Source: Phalacrocorax aristotelis (lineage: Eukaryota; Chordata; Aves; Suliformes; Phalacrocoracidae). Taken from it: 64,000 nt of DNA. The position numbers and the translations under genes are program-made. The notes beneath the pieces were generated by a model. It saw only the letters and a list, made by a program, of their open reading frames with translations, ran no database searches and was not told the origin of the DNA. Position 1 is the first letter of the stretch, and each line of letters starts with the position of its first letter. Of the stretch, positions 10,091-22,314 are shown in pieces. The DNA lies in the NCBI RefSeq assembly GCF_949628215.1, contig NC_134297.1, positions 744,001 through 808,000 of the forward strand. Reading direction: 5' to 3'.

Positions 10091-12010
10091 TGAAACAGCG
10101 ATATTGCGACTCGGTTTATCGGGGGGTTGGAGCAGCCCCTCCCCAGGTCCAGTCCACAGCCTCTGGAGCTGATGGAATTTACTTTGTTCCATTAAGACGG
10201 CGCATAACTTGCTATGGCTGCTGCATGCCAAAGAGCAAGCGAGCACAGCCGCTCCGAACAGAGGCTCTGCAAGTGCCCAGTAAGCTTATTCAGGCTATAA
10301 ATTGTCCTTAGACCAGATAGGCAAGCCTGCTCTTCCAGGCTCCCAAACGCCACCTCTGAGGCTTGGGTTACATTCCAAACCAGCTCCTCTACAAAGCCCA
10401 AGCGGACGTATCACCCGGTCCTGGAGGAAGCGTCCCTTCGGCCAAGCGCGTATTTCTAATTTGGTTTTTACGAGGCCTCGTTACACTAATCTTGCAAGAG
10501 CAGGTACTTCACCGGTGCGGGTGTTTCTGCTGCTCCTGGTACGGCCACACCTCAGCGCTCCCCTTGCCTGGAGCTCGGTGGGTATCGATCCACCGGGAGC
10601 CGCTGCACCCACCCCCTGCAGCCCGCCCCGACACCCCACCCTCCCCAGACAAAGAGCAGTGGCGTCCCCGGCCACCCTGCCTCTCTGCTCGCAGTTAGCC
10701 GTTTGGAGAGACAGCCTCGCCTCCTGATTATTTCCCACAACTGTGCCGTAAATCTCATTTCAAACAAGGTTTTCCACTTTAACAGGTGAATAGACCTATT
10801 CTTGCCGACAGAACAGCCAAGGAGGAAAGTCGAGCTCTGTTTGGGTAATTTGCAGGACGAGCTTCGCTTCCCTCGTGCGGATGTTGGCCTTTACTCCGTG
10901 TCAGATTTTATCAATTAGCAATTAACAGTATAACGGACATCCCTTCACAAAACTCTTTCCAACGATGCCTACGTAAAAGACCGCGAGCAGTTCGCTTGCC
11001 GATGCGCTGAGACGGCTGCCTTCCACGCTGCAGTGCCACCCGCCGCCCCCCTGCACCCCTCCCCTCCGCCGCCTACCAGCCTCTTCTCGGTCGCATGCGG
11101 CACCGTCCTCGCCAAGGGTCTGCACAAACCGCCGCCGCCGCCCCACGCGGACCTACTGCAGCTGCTCGGAGGGCGCGAGCGCCAACCGGACGCAAAAGCC
11201 GGGAGTAAGAGACCAAGGGGGCCCCGAGATGCGTGGGTCGAAACGCATCAGGTAGCGCTAAAACGCAACAGCAGAGGACAAGACTGGGTGGGATTGAAAC
11301 CTTCCTGAAGCTGCATAAAGGAGGGAGACCTACCGGTTGCTCCCAGGGAGCTTCGGGACTGGCGGGACCAGCAGCACGTAAGGTCCCAGATTACCTGTGG
11401 CATGCCATATATCACGCATCATCCTGTTAATTGGAATGCACCGTGGACTGCAGCGTCTCCGGGTTTATATATAGGCACAGACGTGATTGTTAGCAAATTT
11501 ATACAGCCACGTTCGCCAGCGCTGCTCCAGAAAATTAAACAAACTCGCGCTCAGTGGGAGAGTTATAAATAAGCAGCTCGCCCACTCAAGAGGTTGATCC
11601 CGCTCCTCTTTCAGGCAACAGGCATACGGGACTCCCCAGCCCTGCCCATGCAGGACTTCAGCGGGAGGATGAGAGCGCCGTCCCTTTGCTCTCTGCGTGG
11701 CCAGAGGCTCGGGGTAATTACCTCGGGGCGCGGGGGCTCGAGCAGGCAGCAAGCTGCATCGCTGCGCATCCCCCAGCCCTCCAGCCACGGCAGGCCGAGG
11801 TATCAGGTTGGTTATCTGATGCTGTCGGCAGAAGAGCTTCAAGCCAGCCCAACGGCACCCCCAACGCCCACATGAAATCCAGCCCCCAGCTTCCCTGGGG
11901 GACACAAAGCACGCAGACCCCCCCCCGGCAAGACCACACAAAAACTCCTCTAGAGCAGCTGAAAGGAGCCTTCCGATCCTGTGCGGGCGACAGGGGCATC
12001 CAAACCCAAT
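10091..12010. other. GC-rich unique DNA, no gene recognised
   Basis: CpG-rich at about 10560-10690, 11030-11250 and 11690-11880. All open frames are short and mirrored on the opposite strand. TATA-like strings at 11466-11474 and 11563-11569 have no supporting promoter or exon. Confidence 0.4.
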
Positions 12011-12170
12011 CCATTCCCGGTGAGGCTCAGTGTATCAGAGCGATACATGAGAGAAGAGTTATTAAGAGCCTGAGGTTAAGAGAAATTGCTGTTATTTGGT
12101 TTATGTAAAGCCTATTACATGTTGTTTATCGGGGTAAAAGTTAAAAGTTCGTATCAGGCTGGAGAGCCAG
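12011..12170. promoter_or_regulatory. Putative regulatory island
   Basis: AT-rich 150 bp with GTATCAGAGCGATAC near 12032 and a doubled AAAAGTTAAAAGTTC near 12136. No coding signal. Confidence 0.35.
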
Positions 12171-12299
12171 TGCCGGAGGAGCGGCAGGGATTTTCGTAAG
12201 TGGCTCATGAGGTTCAATGCCCAAACCGAAGTGCTTCCAACGGCATTTTCAGAAAGCAGTTAGCGTGCAGGCTCCGAAGGTCAGGCTTTGCTCAAATAG
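12171..12299. other. Unique spacer, nothing recognised
   Basis: Short mixed-composition spacer between two AT-rich islands. Confidence 0.4.
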
Positions 12300-12600
12300 C
12301 TCTATTTCGGACGTTAAACTTGATGTTTCTGGTCTGTTTGGAAAATCTTGACCTGCAGTTTCAAATGAATTATTCAGCCTAACCTCTCCATCTGCAATTA
12401 TTGGCATATTCAAACCTACCCATTTGTTCTATTAACCCAGGCAAACAAACATTTTTGCTTCCATACATGAGGTTTTCCGCTTGTGAATAACCGCAGGTAT
12501 GAAGCCATGCATGCAAAGTGGGGAAGCTGGTTTATGAAAGCATCATCTGAAATTAAACTGAGTGCAAATGAGAAGACTCTTGCAAGCGCTCTTCTAAGTG
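12300..12600. promoter_or_regulatory. Putative regulatory island
   Basis: Extended AT-rich block: ATGAATTATTCAGCC near 12365, GCAATTATTGGC near 12394, AACAAACATTTTTGC near 12444 and a CATGCATGCAAAG octamer-like variant near 12508. It is probably one enhancer-type element with the preceding island. Inference only. Confidence 0.4.
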
Positions 12601-13199
12601 CAAGAAAGCGTAGTAGGGCCGAGGGCTGTTTGGCTTAAGAACTTAATAAAAACGCTTGACTTGCTCAGTTTCGCGCTATGTGTGAAAGGGGGGGGGTAAG
12701 CCCACACCTCTGGGAAGTTCTTACCGGGCCTGGGGTTGTTTTTCCCTCCGCAGCAATATGAGAAAATGTTCCTAAGCATCGTCATCCCGAACACCAGCGT
12801 CTTTGCTGGGGAACCGTGTGCCACAGGCGAGGGCTTTGAGATTGCAGACGGACCCCTCGTGTATTCTTCTCAGAGAAATTCGGCTTAACCGGGCAGGCTG
12901 CTCGGTCACCTGTCAGCACAGCTTAGGAAAACGGGGGGAGCAGGCGGCAGGTGCCGCGAAGGGGAGATGGGATCCACAGCTTTCCTCCAAGTGCCAGCAC
13001 CATTAATCCCCCTCCCCCGGCAACGCGGGCGGCCCGTCAGCTCCACGGGCACGCAGCACCCCCACAACCGTGAGCGAGGCGCTGCCCCTGGGCTGGCAGC
13101 ACCCCGAGGGGTCCCATCGTGGCCGGGCAGCCCCCGGATGCCCCTCGGCAGCCCCTGCGCGGGCCGAGCGGCAGCGTCGGTTTCAAGAGCCCCCGACCT
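12601..13199. other. Unique DNA, GC-rich distally
   Basis: A G-run at 12689-12696 and CpG-rich sequence at 13010-13190. No gene or repeat recognised. Confidence 0.4.
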
Positions 13200-13645
13200 T
13201 TAATAATGATTTCTGCTGTTATCCGAACGCTTCCTAATTCATCCCCCTCTGTCCCTGAAAATCTAAATCCTATTTAAGTTAATGCCCTTCATTTTCATTT
13301 ATAAAGACAGATACAAAATAATTATTTCCTATCTCTGCTGTTTCCTTATCTTCTGCCCTAATAATTCCTCACTGTCTCTCTTTCATCATCTGTCTGCAGT
13401 ACAAGAAACTTTTCTGTTAGTTAAAATATTCTGTGTGTTCATTTTCCTCCTCTTTCATATCTCGCCGCTCCTCTCCCCCTACCTGCCCTCGCTCCCCCCT
13501 TTCCCAGGCCTGCCAGCGCTTTTCATGCTCACCCTTCACACTGATCTTCACATCTTTCTGGTGTTTGGATTTCAGCTTGCAATTTTATATGCAAATTCCA
13601 GCAGGCCACCTCTTCAGTCTCTGCCTTTGATATCCGAGTAGCCCT
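13200..13645. other. Pyrimidine-rich block with POU octamer
   Basis: Strong C/T excess on the plus strand runs for about 400 bp. An acceptor-like stretch ends TCATCTGTCTGCAG at 13386-13399, and a perfect octamer ATGCAAAT lies at 13589-13596. The plus-strand frame over this block is rich in F, L, P and S simply because of the base bias. It could be an intronic polypyrimidine region or an exonless asymmetric tract. Confidence 0.4.
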
Positions 13646-14829
13646 GCCTGGCTGAAGTGTTTTGCATAAGCATTGGCATGCTCAAAAGGACAGCTCCATC
13701 CTCACCCCTGATGAAAGCGGCAAGGCAAGCAGGAACAGATGTGTCTCCTGGTGACAATTTGATTAAAAGAAAATAAAGGCGTTTTGTGCAGGAGACCAGC
13801 CCTGCGAACGCCAGAAGAAAGAGGCCCCGTCCTCCGGCAGGCAAGGGCACGGATTTTGCTACGGAGCTCGCTGCCACCAGATACCGGAGACAGGAGATGG
13901 GCAGGGCTTCAAAGGGACCGGGCTTTGCCAGGGACCGGCAGGTTCAGCTGCCCTCTGAAACCCGTCGCGCTTGTCTGGGCCTCCCGAGAGCGCTGGGGCT
14001 TCTCTTCGGGCTCGGCCAAACGACGTTCATAACAATTTAGGGAGCGAGCGTCCTCGTTATTATTCACCCATGTCACCCCGGTTAGCCTACGGCGCGTTCA
14101 AGCCCCTTCCCACACAGAGTCATCAACAGAGTCTCCACCTTACTCGACGCTATTTTGGTTTCGTTGAAGCCAACATCCTCCCAGAGCCACTGCAGTTACA
14201 AACATGGGCCCTGGTGAGGTCAAATCGCAAACGCCAACGGCTCCGGTGGTTTCAAGTGGTTAAGTCAACGCAGTAAGGCTCCAGCGCTTGCTTTTGGTCG
14301 GTGCTTGTGAGCCGCCTTCCCCGAGATGTTTATGCCCGCTACACACCGTCCCGTGCTGACACAAACTTGTCGGGTGCGTGCGTGGCTTCCTTCACTCGTC
14401 GAACCCGCCCTCTCACCGTGCACATTGGCAGCCCTCGGTGCAGCCTGTTTGTTTTTCTTTGCGCGGCGGGTTACGCTTACATTAGCCGAGGAGAGTTTGT
14501 GTGTTTGCAATCAAAAGAAAGAGGACTGTAAGCATCCAAAAAATTGACAGCGCAGCTCTGAGCACCCGAGATTCCCAAAATGCATTTCTAAAGGCATTTC
14601 CTGAGAATGCCTTAAGCTTTGCTTATTCCTTTGGACTATGGAAAATATTGCGTTCTTGCAGCCGTATATGCCCTTCTCTAGCACTCCTCCAGCTTCCCAA
14701 AGATGTTAGAATCAACTCAAAACCATTTAATCACGGGCAGAACTTGAGAGCCCTGGTAATTGTTCACAGTAACCGCGTAGCTCTGGCACGAAAAGAAAGA
14801 GCTCAGCCTTATGCCGTCTAGCACAGAAC
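13646..14829. other. Unique DNA, no gene recognised
   Basis: Mixed composition; A/T content rises from about 14500. Only short shadow frames are present. Confidence 0.4.
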
Positions 14830-15060
14830 GATCGCTTCTGATAAATAATTTTGACTAGTGACTCATCAGCAGCCTATGCAGGAAGTATATATTTAAACCC
14901 GTGCAGCTTAAACAATTGTTAAAGATGTCAGTTTATCATGCAGACAGTTTTTACCGAAAGAAGGAAAAATATCATTTTTTAAATTAATGAGAGCAGACCT
15001 TCTCAGCTGCTTTTACTACGCTGTATTTTGGAAATATTCTTTTATTGTTCACAATTGCTT
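14830..15060. promoter_or_regulatory. Putative AT-rich regulatory island
   Basis: GATAAATAATTTTGACTAGTGACTC near 14839 holds an AP-1-like TGACTCA half. AGTATATATTTAAA and TTTTTTAAATTAATGAG follow. The content resembles other islands; the role is inferred. Confidence 0.35.
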
Positions 15061-15089
15061 CTCTTGTTGGGCCGGCGCGCCAACAGCCA

Positions 15090-15250
15090 CATTTCAAAAG
15101 ACTTTATAAACGTGAAACAACAAAACCTCGGCGCTGGGAGCTGCAAAGGCAACACACACAGAAAGATTAATTCGCTTGCCCAAAGTTACATTAAATCAAG
15201 CCAAACTCGCGAGCAGAATCCGGGTCTCGGCTCCCCCGCTCTAAGCCAGC
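15090..15250 (-). mobile_element. MIR/L3-type ancient repeat relic
   Basis: The segment GAAAGATTAATTCGCTTGCCCAAAGTTACA followed by GAGCAGAATCCGGGTCTCGGCTCCC and CGCTCTAAGCC reproduces, in order, the diagnostic reverse-strand MIR/CORE-SINE blocks (GGTTAAGTGACTTGCCCAAGGTCAC, GGATTCGAACCCGGGTCTC, GCTCTAACC). An upstream ACTTTATAAACG fits the CTTTACAAA block of the related L3/CR1 3' ends. It is clearly old and diverged. Confidence 0.55.
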
Positions 15251-18200
15251 GCGGTTCACGTGCTGCTGCCCCGGTTCTGCCACCCCAGGACATCCAGCTC
15301 TCGGTGCCTTGGGACCGTGGCTGCCTCCCCGTTCAGAACAGAGCGTTTCCCTGCACATTTTCCCCAGCAACGGGATTATTTATTTTTCTTTAACCACTGC
15401 TGTCAGGTCTACGGTCAAAGATGGAAGCTTCCCCCTTCCTTCAAGCGCTCTAAGTCACTCAGACCACTACATGGAAGATCTCAAAAACCCATATGCTCTC
15501 AGCGTGTCTGATTACAGGCTTTGATGTGCTTTATTACCCCAGAAAGCGGTGAGAATGGCAACGCCATGTGGGCAGGACAGCTGCCGCTGGTCCCCGGGTC
15601 CAGGGGAGATGGAGGAGCTTCAAAGATCAGCAGAAACTCAGGTGAGGTGGCAACGAGACGCCAAATGTGGATTGCTATCCATGCGGGGAGCAATCTGGGA
15701 GGGAAAAGCCAACTCTTCCACCATATGGGATTTTAAATTAATCCTGTCAGCTCAGCAAAGGGGCTGCCAACGTTACAGACAGCTCACTGCAAGCTCTTGC
15801 TCGGCGGCGAAGGGTGGGGAGAGTCCTCGGGCTGGGAGGGCACCGCTGCAGGGAGGGCTGCGGCATCCCGCACCCCGCCGCGGTACCGCGGCCGCCTGCT
15901 CCCCCAGCGCGGAACGGAGGCCAAAGAGGTAGGGGTGTTCCGAGGAGAGCAGTGAACGTCCCGGGCAGCTCTGAAATAGGGACAGGCTTTCAGAAGCGAG
16001 ACTCTGGCTTTGGGACGGCAATTGGTAAGAGATAAAGAGACAACAGGTGATCCATAAGAGGTAGACTGGGCCTTCTTCATCTCGTAAGACAGGAGAACCG
16101 GGGCTTTCGATAAAATCAGGCAGGAGGAGAGTCCAAGCTGACAAAAAGGAATACTTTTCCAGCGCCGTAATTAAGTTGAAGTTATTGGCACAGGAAATGA
16201 GGACAAAAGCTCAGCAGGGCTCCCGGGGGGGCCTGCGTGCTCGCACAGCTACCGGGAGCACCCTGGCTCATTGAAACACATGCTGAATGCTTCTGAGGTG
16301 CCTTTTGAACCTCGTCTTTCGTGCCGACAAGCACCTTGGACTCTTGAGAGCAGGATGCAGCCTCGTGCGTGGGGCAGGTGATGATACCTTTATTAGCTCG
16401 GCCTCAAGTTTCACCACCAGAGCTGTAACCCTGACTACAGAAGCCGCACAAATCCCACTGGAAACTGCTCACGCGATTCTCCTGCGCGGGAAGGACCCCG
16501 GGAACGCGGCCCAGGCACATTTCCAGGAGGGGGACAGAGAAGGGACCCAGCAGGTCTCAGACCCCCTGCGAGATCCACCAAGTGAAAGGGTGAGAGGCCC
16601 TTTCTTCCCCCTCCCCTCCCCACCCCACAAGCTGCTAAATCAAGCCCTAATGGACTAGCATGAAGCTGGCTGCTGATGAAAATCCGTGCAGCCGTGTATG
16701 CTTAAAGGGCTAAGAGAACTCTTCAGCCAAGTCCCTGCTGTGCTCTTTTCAGGAGAGGTCCTTTTAACTCGATGCTATTCCCAGACCATTGCACTGATTT
16801 AAATGTTAACACGCTCTCCAGGATACAGGCACCTCCCGCGCGTCAGAGGCGGCGCGAAATGACGCCTGCAGCAGGCGAGAGCCTTGCTGCACAGGGAAGG
16901 GGCCGAATCGGGTCCCCAGGCTGCCCCTGCCAGCCGAGGGGAAGGCAGAGCATCCCAGAGGAAGCTCTCACTTTGAGAGAGAAACATGGCTGCCAATTTG
17001 CAGCAAGTACTGACATTACAAAGCGCAACACCGGTGGAAAACAAAGGCGACTGGGAGAAAAAGCCACTCTGGAAACACAGCCAAGAAAAGCGTTTGGGGA
17101 ATATACTTGGAGATTTGAGAAAGCTTAAGTCTGGAACGTAAATCCCTGTTCTTTGTCCTTACCATTAGAGGACAGAGCCTGATATCGTTTGCCCGGTTGC
17201 GATGGAGGGATCTCACTGCTTACATCCAGCTGAAGCGGTACGATCTCTGCCGCCCACCTGGGGTTCGCACCCCTGACAGCAATGGCACGGCAGTATCGGC
17301 CTGCCACGCGTTTTCTGTAGTGGTGAAGGCGCGCAGAAAAGCCCCGGCACAACGGAAGCAATACGTTGCCCATCGGGGCAAGACCATAACTGTGCTTTCA
17401 CTGAAAGAAGCGGGTTTGAAATAGGAGACAAAGCAGCAAATCCCAGACGCAGACGCAGCAAGAGGAGGTTAGAGGCAGCGCTTTCCTCAGGGAGCCAGGA
17501 ACAAGCTCGCACGAGCGAGCTGTTTGGAGACGAACGCAGCGAGGCACGGAGGACCGGGCCTCTGAAGGACAGGCGGAGGTTTCCCTGCAAAGACCCTGCC
17601 GCAGAAGACCATCCCCATGCGTTGCTCCCTGTGAGCTCTTAGAGGCGGAGGAGGCCTTTTATCCCTCACCTGCCCCCCGTGGCCACGCTTCTGCCCCAGG
17701 GATTCACCTGCCGACACGCCGCGAGGCAGCTGCTTCGAGTCTGCCTGCGTGGCGGCGTGCTTCGGGGTGGGAGGGAAACAGCAAGGGATGTCACTAGCTG
17801 GAGCTCCGCAGCCTCCTCTCAATGCAAGATTTCCCCATCTTTTCCCTGCTGGTGTCTGCAGCAGCACGGAAAGCCTCTGAACAAGGCTCCCCATAATCCA
17901 TCAGAGGTGCTGCTGCCCATTCATGCTCCATGGGAGCTCTGCCTCTCCACTAAATCCCTCAAGCCATCTCCAAATCACCTAATCTCCATCTCCACCACCT
18001 CTCTCTTTTCAGTGACCTTCCCCCTCACATACAGCATGTGCAGCCTTCCAGATAACTCCCTTGCATCCTTATCTGCAAGAGTATTTTAGCTCCTGTCCTG
18101 GTGTTGTGTTCAAGCAGCAGCGAAGGCACGTGAGGAAAGCACCAGGAGTGTTCAGGAGGGGATGGAGAAGACGGCAGCTTTCCAGCTGCTCACCTGAAAC

Positions 18201-18829
18201 CTCACCGGCACCTTTGGTTTTGCACAAAGAACAAGGTGCATCACATCAAAAGCCCACCTGCCAAACCGTCACAGCGGATCCAGCTGCACTAACCAGTCAA
18301 ACCAGTTGAAAAGAGCAGGAGCGTTTGGAACAGGTTCTCCCCCTGCCCTCCTGGAGCGAGACCCTTCACGGGGGTCGCAACGCTTCATGCCTTCCCCGCG
18401 CCCTTCGCCTCGCTTGTCACAGCCTCACGCCGCCAGCCATCCCGCTCCCCCCCCCTTTCTCCATAGCAGATGTCGAACTCCAAACTCCTCCGGGTCCCCT
18501 CGTGTTGAGGAGCCCTTTCTTCTGCCAGGCAGGGAAGAGCAGGAGGAGAGGAGAGGCAGGAGTTGGGACACGAGCTCGGTAGCAAAGCAGGCATGAAAAG
18601 GTCTGGGGAGGAACAGTTCCTTCGCGTAGACCTGTACCGGTTTCGCAAGCTGCAAACGCTGGCTTTGCAGAAGCGACCTGGAGAGCAAGTCTAACCCGGT
18701 AACACACCCGAGCTCCTGGGCGTGCATCGGAGCCAGAGGAGCAGGGAGCCTACACCAGCGAAACACCCCGGGGCTCCGCACCCGGCTGGTCCCCTCGTAG
18801 CACGGCCCGCTACGTTAATGGCCTTTCAG
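15251..18829. other. Unique DNA, no gene recognised
   Basis: Over 3.5 kb of mixed to GC-rich sequence. A C/T-rich stretch at 17915-18075 contains an acceptor-like CTCTCTCTTTTCAG near 18000, with no recognisable exon after it. Frames up to about 135 codons overlap on both strands and look random in composition. Confidence 0.4.
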
Positions 18830-19015
18830 GCGGCTGTAACGCCCGACGGCTGCGGGCAGCTCATCTCCTGCATGTGAAAGATGTACGACTTGTAAATAAT
18901 ATGGAATTCCCAGGTCTCTTATAACCCTGCTTTTATTTTTAACAATAAAGAGCTTCCCCTAGAAGTTTCCCAACGTAAACAGACACCATAAAGGAGACAG
19001 ATGTTGATTCTGCAG
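18830..19015. promoter_or_regulatory. Small putative regulatory island
   Basis: AT-rich segment with TTGTAAATAATATGGAATTCC near 18890 and TTATTTTTAACAATAAAG near 18931. An AATAAA string is present, but no transcript can be attached to it. Confidence 0.3.
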
Positions 19016-20579
19016 CGCTAACAAGGAACACTGGTATTACACGGAGCAGCCGGGGCACAGAGGTGAGGACTTATTACTCCACGGAGGGGCGATGGCGGGG
19101 GTGCAAAGGCACGGGCTTTGGAAGCGAGGTTACTCAGAGGTTGCACACAGCCTCTGTTCAGTGCTTCAGCCTTGCCTCTCTCTGCGGCTAATGAATGTTA
19201 CAGGAGGAGAGGGAGGAGGCAGAGGCTGGAGGGAAATGGAGCAGAAATGCAAGGCTGCCATCTCGGATATCGTCTGCCTCTCTCCAGACAGGCTCGCGCA
19301 GAAAGGAAGGCACGGCAGCACCCGCCGCAGCGGGGGCTCGGCTGGAGCGGGGGCGAAGGCAGAACCGGCCAGAGCAGGCGTCCCAGGCTGAAAGCCACGC
19401 GCAGCAGAATCCGCGCTCGGCAGCGCTTGTAACGGGGAAATAAAGGGTGATGCCAGCTCTGCCTAACTCTGCCTGTGCTTTTCATTCACCCTCTGCTGAG
19501 GAGGAGGAGGAGGAAGCCCAGCTCTCGCCCTGGCTCAGCCGACAGCTTCCCTGGAGCCCTGCCCGTGCCACCTCCCTGCCCGGAGCAGCTCTCCATCACG
19601 GTGGGGGCTGCACACGGGTGCCCGCGGCTGTTTACACTATTGAGCAACAAGCTGCCAGAGGAGACTAAAGTAGGAGCTTGGGCTCACCGTGGGAATCCGT
19701 ACGCTGCTTCCCAAGCCGGCTCTAGGGCCTTCTCCACAAGCTCACCCTCCTGCTCTCACCGGGGCCGGTGCCTCGCCAGCAGCAGTTCTGCGCTGTGGGC
19801 ACGGCTTCCCGACAAGCAATCACATCTTAGAGGCTCTGGCATTTTCTTCGAACACCTCAAATTGCTTTTTTTACACCTCACTGCTCCGTGCCAACCCCAA
19901 TTCATGTTATTTGTGCATTTGCTTAGAGAACATTATCTGATCAGTCACCCTGTGAGAGGCTGGGGAAGAGGCTTCAGCTTCTCCCTGCCACTGAAGCAGG
20001 TCAGGCACAAGGGAATCCATGCAAATATGTTGTAAAACAAACTGCCTCCCCCACTGTGTGCATGGGAAGGCCCTCGCTAGGGTCCCGAGCACGGGGAGCA
20101 CGGGATGCACGGGCCAGGAGGTAACATCAGGGTGCTGAGCATCTGCCCGCCCCGCTGCCTGCTCTCCAGCTAAGCAGGGTCCTCTTAATGGAAGCAAATA
20201 GAGGAGAAAAGAGCATTTGGCACATTCATGTATATTCCCTCTGCTGGCAGAAGCTGGAAAAGGCAACACCCAAAAGCCTCACGAAGATGCTGGCACTTGT
20301 GAAACGCGTCTAAAAACATACACAGTGTCTCTCAAGCAGCACACCGTGTTACCGCACCTCGGTTGCTCTGTAGGAGCTGGCCGCACGGGCAAGCTGGCCC
20401 CAGCGGCCAATGCAGCCCCGTTTCTTGTCTCCAAGGAAGATACGAGAGTCTAAACTCATCACCTTGCAGGCTCCGTCCACGAAAAGCGTATGGAATAAGC
20501 TAGTGTGGCTCAGCAACACGGTGATGCTAACACCGTGCCCCCCAGAGCTCCCAACCCTTCACACCGGCCACATCAAACT
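19016..20579. other. Unique DNA with GAG-rich patch and a POU octamer
   Basis: A short GAG-repeat (about 19499-19514) and GC-rich sequence are present, with a perfect octamer ATGCAAAT at 20019-20026. No coding gene or repeat family is recognised. Confidence 0.4.
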
Positions 20580-20599
20580 GCGCCTGTCGCAACAGGCGC
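20580..20599. repeat. Perfect 8-bp stem, 4-base loop hairpin
   Basis: GCGCCTGT (20580-20587), loop CGCA, ACAGGCGC (20592-20599). GC-rich and exact. No function is known; it may be chance or a cruciform/RNA hairpin if transcribed. Confidence 0.7.
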
Positions 20600-20989
20600 C
20601 CGAAGCCCTTGTTTGAGAAAGGGCGCAAAAATCGCTACGATTAATAATTTTATATTAGCCCATCCCTCCAAGCTGTTCCTCCCTAACCATCTGCATGTCC
20701 TGAAATGTGAGGTTTTAGTCATAAATGCCAGGCCTCGTTTTGGAAATTTATAAGCTGTTTTGCTTCCATTACCTGAACAGCTTCCAGCTCCTACATCCAG
20801 GCATTTTAATTCTCTGAACTCCACCACGAAATGGCACGATAAACTTCACAACGCGTCGCTCCCGCACCACAGACGCTGAACACTGCACAGCTCCAGAGAA
20901 TTTCCTCCTTCCCCTGACAGAGGCCGGGTATCCAGCATCTCAAAGCCGGGAGCCCATCTGCTGAAGCACACAGGGGCACAGACACTTTC
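20600..20989. other. AT-richer unique DNA
   Basis: Includes TACGATTAATAATTTTATATTAGCCC near 20637, which resembles the AT islands, then ordinary sequence. No gene recognised. Confidence 0.3.
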
Positions 20990-21370
20990 GCAGCAACATA
21001 TTAGGAGCCGTGCTCAAGAAAGGCGACATATTTCAACTCCCATATTGCAGCCACAACCCCTGATGCACTCTCAATTAAGAGCAGCAATAATTACAAATGG
21101 AAAACTGCAGACCTCGGAGCAGATAATGTGTTTCCATTAGATTAAGTAGTCATACAAATCAAAAATAAAACCTATACTTCGGCTAATTAAGCCCACTCAC
21201 CATCTGATTAAGATGTGTTGTGATACCATGGAAAAGTACCAAAGAGCTATTGTAAGTAAACCAACACAACTGGGTATTAATATTATATTCCTTGTCAGAA
21301 GGGATAATTGATCTGCCTAGAGGTTAACCAAGATAACTGCTGCGAGTTGACAACACTGTCAATGCTAAAC
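20990..21370. promoter_or_regulatory. Strong putative enhancer island
   Basis: About 380 bp of AT-rich, motif-dense DNA: CTCAATTAAGAG near 21069, CAATAATTACAAATGG near 21085, CTAATTAAGCCC (21183-21194), CATCTGATTAAG and TATTAATATTATATTCC near 21274. Length and density are typical of conserved non-coding elements. Conservation was not tested. Confidence 0.5.
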
Positions 21371-22314
21371 CTCTGGCTCTGTGCAGCAGCGCCAGGCAAA
21401 ATTGAAGAAGACACTGAAACCCTGCCGCCGGACGGTCCTGCCTTTCCGACTCGGTACTCCTGAAACGCGCTCCCCGGTCACCCGACTTGGAAACGAGGGC
21501 GGAGTGCTGGCTGATATTCGCCCCCACCCCCAGACCTTTGCTCCTGCTCAAAGTTCTGTCCAGGAAAAGCTGGCCTGGGGTCCTCTAAAAATAAATCCCC
21601 GCGATTCCCTCTGTTTTGGGGCAGGGGCAGAACAAATCAGGCTTTTTCAGCCGGCTGTGAGTCACGCCCACAAGGCCAGACGCTGGGATTAATTGCCTTC
21701 ACTTTGCAGACTTCGGGGCCAGATTTTTACGAGGTATTTACATGCCTACCAGCACCTTTGAAAATCTAGCTCCAAGCAACCAAATCAAAGCGCTGCTTTG
21801 CCCTGACATCGTATCGGCAAGAGCACGCACTGACCCGTGCGTGGGAAGGGCAGCACACACCACGCAATTTCTTACGCCTCCCTCTGCAAGGGCGCAGGTC
21901 TGGCCGCCCCCCTTTTCCCCAGTGGGGAGGAATTCCCTTTGGCTGTAACCACTGCAGCTAATGCCTGTGACGGCGACGCTCCGGCTCGTTCCACACAACC
22001 TCGAGGTACCTCCCTGGAGAGTCACGTTAACAGCACAGGACTAGCAGCGGGAAGCCCACCTAGGTCAGACGACCCCAAATGACCGACAGTCCACGGAGGA
22101 GTTCCTCCATGGGAGCCACCCCCTTCGGCAAGCTACGGAGCTCCTGTCGGGCAGCCTCGCGGTGCTGACCCCTGCTTTGAGGGGTATGGGGGAGGAAGGG
22201 CTTTTGGAATGAAGGTCTAGGTGCAAAACCCCGTCGGTCAAACACATGCGTATGTCGTGGGATAAATTACTGTAGGCAAGGAGTACTTATTAACAGCTGC
22301 TCTCATACCTGAGG
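21371..22314. other. Unique DNA, nothing recognised
   Basis: Mixed GC-rich sequence with short frames on both strands. It leads into the CR1 relic. Confidence 0.4.

Noticed and set aside
11461..11575. TATATATA- and TATAAATA-like strings as core promoters
   Set aside because: No initiator, exon or coding frame follows; such strings are frequent in AT-rich patches.
17190..17290. tRNA-like B-box (GGGGTTCGCACCCC) near 17262
   Set aside because: Only a T-arm-like stem is present; no A box, anticodon arm or acceptor stem could be paired.
18900..18955. AATAAA strings as polyadenylation sites
   Set aside because: AATAAA is common in AT-rich islands and no transcript or GT-rich downstream element can be linked.
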